From Bacillota bacterium (lineage in GTDB: Bacteria > Bacillota > Clostridia > Christensenellales > SZUA-584), in the NCBI GenBank assembly GCA_023436115.1, contig JAEZKQ010000025.1, positions 21,165-85,164 of the forward strand: a stretch of 64,000 bases of DNA, given 5' to 3'. Position numbers and translations under genes: made by a program. The notes beneath the pieces were generated by a model. That model was given only the letters and a program-made list of their open reading frames with translations. It did no database searches and was not told the origin of the DNA. This document shows positions 62,589 to 64,000 of the stretch, piece by piece (the first letter of the stretch is position 1; each line of letters begins with the position of its first letter).

Positions 62589-64000
62589 ATGAGAAAAAAG
62601 CTCACATTCTTATTTTTCGCCATTATCTTTTACTTTCTATGTTTACCTTTTTCTGAGGCTGCGCTGGCGGCCAATGTATCTGTGACATATCTGGATGAAA
62701 CGGGCACAACGCAGACGGTGACAGCCGCAGAGATCACAAGTTCTACAGCAACGCTTGGTACCGGCTGGTACGTGGTTAACAACAACGTATTACGAGAAGC
62801 AACCATCACTGTAAGCGGCGACGCAAAACTGATTCTGGTTGATGGCAAGACACTTACTGTAACCGCGGCAAGCGGTAGTAAAAATGCAGGAATAAGTGTT
62901 GTCGGAGGCAACAGCCTCACCATTTACGGGCAAGCAGGCGGCACGGGTATCCTGAAGGCCACGGGGGATGAGTATGGTGCCGGCATCGGCGGCAGATTAT
63001 ATGAAACACATCCCACAACCGGCACCATCACCATCAACGGCGGCACGGTGGAGGCCAATGGCGGCACACTTGGTGCGGGCATCGGCAGCGGATTCGGCGA
63101 TACTCGATGGGGGACAACAGGTGGTACCATCACCATTAACGGCGGTACGGTAACCGCCACAGGTGGAAGTGATGGCTGTGCAGGCATCGGCGGAAGCCGT
63201 AACAGCAGCGGCGGTACGATCACCATTAACGGTGGCTATGTAACAGCCACAGCCGGAGTCAAAGATGGGTATTACTCGGGCGCAGGAATTGGCGGTGGTA
63301 GTGGCTGCGCAGGCGGCAATATTACCATTACCGGCGGTACAATTCAGGCCACGGGCGAGTCGGGCATTGGCGGCGGTTACAAAGCAATCAACGGATGCAG
63401 TGGTGGCGTGATCAACATCACCGGTGGCACGATTACGGCCACGAGCAAGGGGTATGGTGCTGGTGTTGGCGGCGGCGGCCTCCAGGGAGATGGCGGAATT
63501 ATCACCATCAGCGGCGGTACGGTTGTGGCCACAGGCGGGCAAGGCGGTGCCGGAATCGGCGGCAGTTGTGAGGGCAGCGCAGGTACCATTACTATCAGCG
63601 GCGGCACAGTGACGGCCAAAGGTGGTGATCACGACTTTTGGGGCGGCAGTCCAGGCATCGGCTGCGGTAACTGGGGCGAGGGTGGTACTGTCACTCTCTC
63701 GGGCGGCGTGGTGTTCGCAGAGGCAGGGGCGGGCGCATCAAAGAATGCTCCGACCTATGGTCAGGTCGCAAAAGATTTGGGCGGAGGAGCCCAATCAACC
63801 TCAGACTGCACATTTGAGATTTCGAATACGGTGGCGCTGTTTCTCAAAAACGACCGATATGTCACCCCCGCAACAACCACACATACGCATCATACTGTCT
63901 CCGGACATATTGCAAATAGGGCGGCTTATGGCGTACCGGTGCCATGGAGCGGCAATTTTGGCGCGTACCTGCGGCTGTATACGCTTTCCTACAATGCAAA
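62589..64000 (+). CDS. exported glycine-rich repeat protein (3' end outside window)
   Basis: The frame opens at ATG 62589 after GGAGG and runs to the window end without a stop (470 codons visible). A signal peptide ends near AALAA. After a beta domain (VTYLDETGTTQTVTAAEI), about eight repeats follow, of the form GTITINGGTVTATGG and GAGIGGG, about 25-35 residues each, likely a right-handed beta-helix. The anchor is not in view; a sortase signal could lie downstream. Function is unknown; likely adhesion or carbohydrate contact. Confidence 0.85.
   Translation, partial: MRKKLTFLFFAIIFYFLCLPFSEAALAANVSVTYLDETGTTQTVTAAEITSSTATLGTGWYVVNNNVLREATITVSGDAKLILVDGKTLTVTAASGSKNAGISVVGGNSLTIYGQAGGTGILKATGDEYGAGIGGRLYETHPTTGTITINGGTVEANGGTLGAGIGSGFGDTRWGTTGGTITINGGTVTATGGSDGCAGIGGSRNSSGGTITINGGYVTATAGVKDGYYSGAGIGGGSGCAGGNITITGGTIQATGESGIGGGYKAINGCSGGVINITGGTITATSKGYGAGVGGGGLQGDGGIITISGGTVVATGGQGGAGIGGSCEGSAGTITISGGTVTAKGGDHDFWGGSPGIGCGNWGEGGTVTLSGGVVFAEAGAGASKNAPTYGQVAKDLGGGAQSTSDCTFEISNTVALFLKNDRYVTPATTTHTHHTVSGHIANRAAYGVPVPWSGNFGAYLRLYTLSYNA

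Noticed and set aside
63000..63620. Regularly spaced repeats that might suggest a CRISPR array
   Set aside because: The repeats are in-frame, protein-coding and imperfect, with no constant spacers.
62997..63632. Minus-strand frame of 211 codons rich in Ala, Thr and Asp
   Set aside because: Mirror of the glycine-rich repeats on the plus strand, not an independent gene.

Overview
The window looks like a chromosomal segment from a monoderm Bacillota, most likely a Clostridia member. The evidence is a class B sortase beside its likely substrate, lipoproteins with lipobox signals, YesM/YesN-type sensing, purine-rich Shine-Dalgarno sites before most genes, and no outer-membrane genes. The genus cannot be fixed from the sequence. 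No rRNA, tRNA, CRISPR array, intact insertion sequence or recognisable riboswitch was seen.

Layout. (1) 1-3885: the 3' part of gnd faces, across a shared hairpin, a one-gene amino-acid ABC importer that fuses binding protein, permease, ATPase and a C-terminal kinase-like ATPase domain. (2) 3886-4552: a decayed stretch holding an asparaginase-like remnant and a bidirectional terminator. (3) 4553-7762, minus strand: an AT-rich O-antigen-polymerase-like membrane protein and a heparinase II/III domain, in one reading frame separated by a single TAA. (4) 7994-23377, plus strand: a surface-polysaccharide operon. It has a second polymerase/ligase, WecB and WecC (UDP-ManNAcA), a TagA/WecG transferase, three GT-B transferases, an acetyltransferase, a Wzx flippase, an epimerase, and a full WbpA-B-D-E set for UDP-2,3-diacetamido-glucuronate. 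(5) 23617-26422: an exported FN3-repeat protein and a DUF3048 lipoprotein.

(6) 27252-54669 is a long same-strand carbohydrate-catabolism region. It opens with a promoter whose start site carries a perfect palindrome. It encodes a cupin, an aldehyde dehydrogenase, a YesN/YesM two-component pair, a binding protein, a DUF4432 protein, a zinc alcohol dehydrogenase, a cyclase-family hydrolase and a permease. After a strong hairpin come two DapA-family aldolases, an RpiB-type isomerase, a split transketolase, a very divergent transaldolase-like protein, a 2-hydroxyacid dehydrogenase, a PfkB kinase, a Gfo/Idh/MocA oxidoreductase and a ureidoglycolate-lyase-like protein. It ends with a ribose-type ABC importer that includes an ATPase-dead paralogue and two tandem binding proteins. 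The gene set fits uptake and breakdown of an unusual sugar or sugar acid by ketol and aldol chemistry; the substrate cannot be read from sequence. A regulator with HTH, PAS-like and AraC parts (54856-55845) follows and may control it.

(7) 56346-64000 is a cell-surface region: a duplicated leucine-rich-repeat protein with a C-terminal sorting-type signal, a class B sortase, a membrane histidine kinase with a NarL-type regulator, and the start of a glycine-rich repeat protein that runs off the window.

The least ordinary items are the ABC fusion with swapped binding-protein lobes, the polymerase-heparinase frame broken by one stop codon, the divergent transaldolase in the catabolic cluster, and the ATPase-dead transporter subunit.
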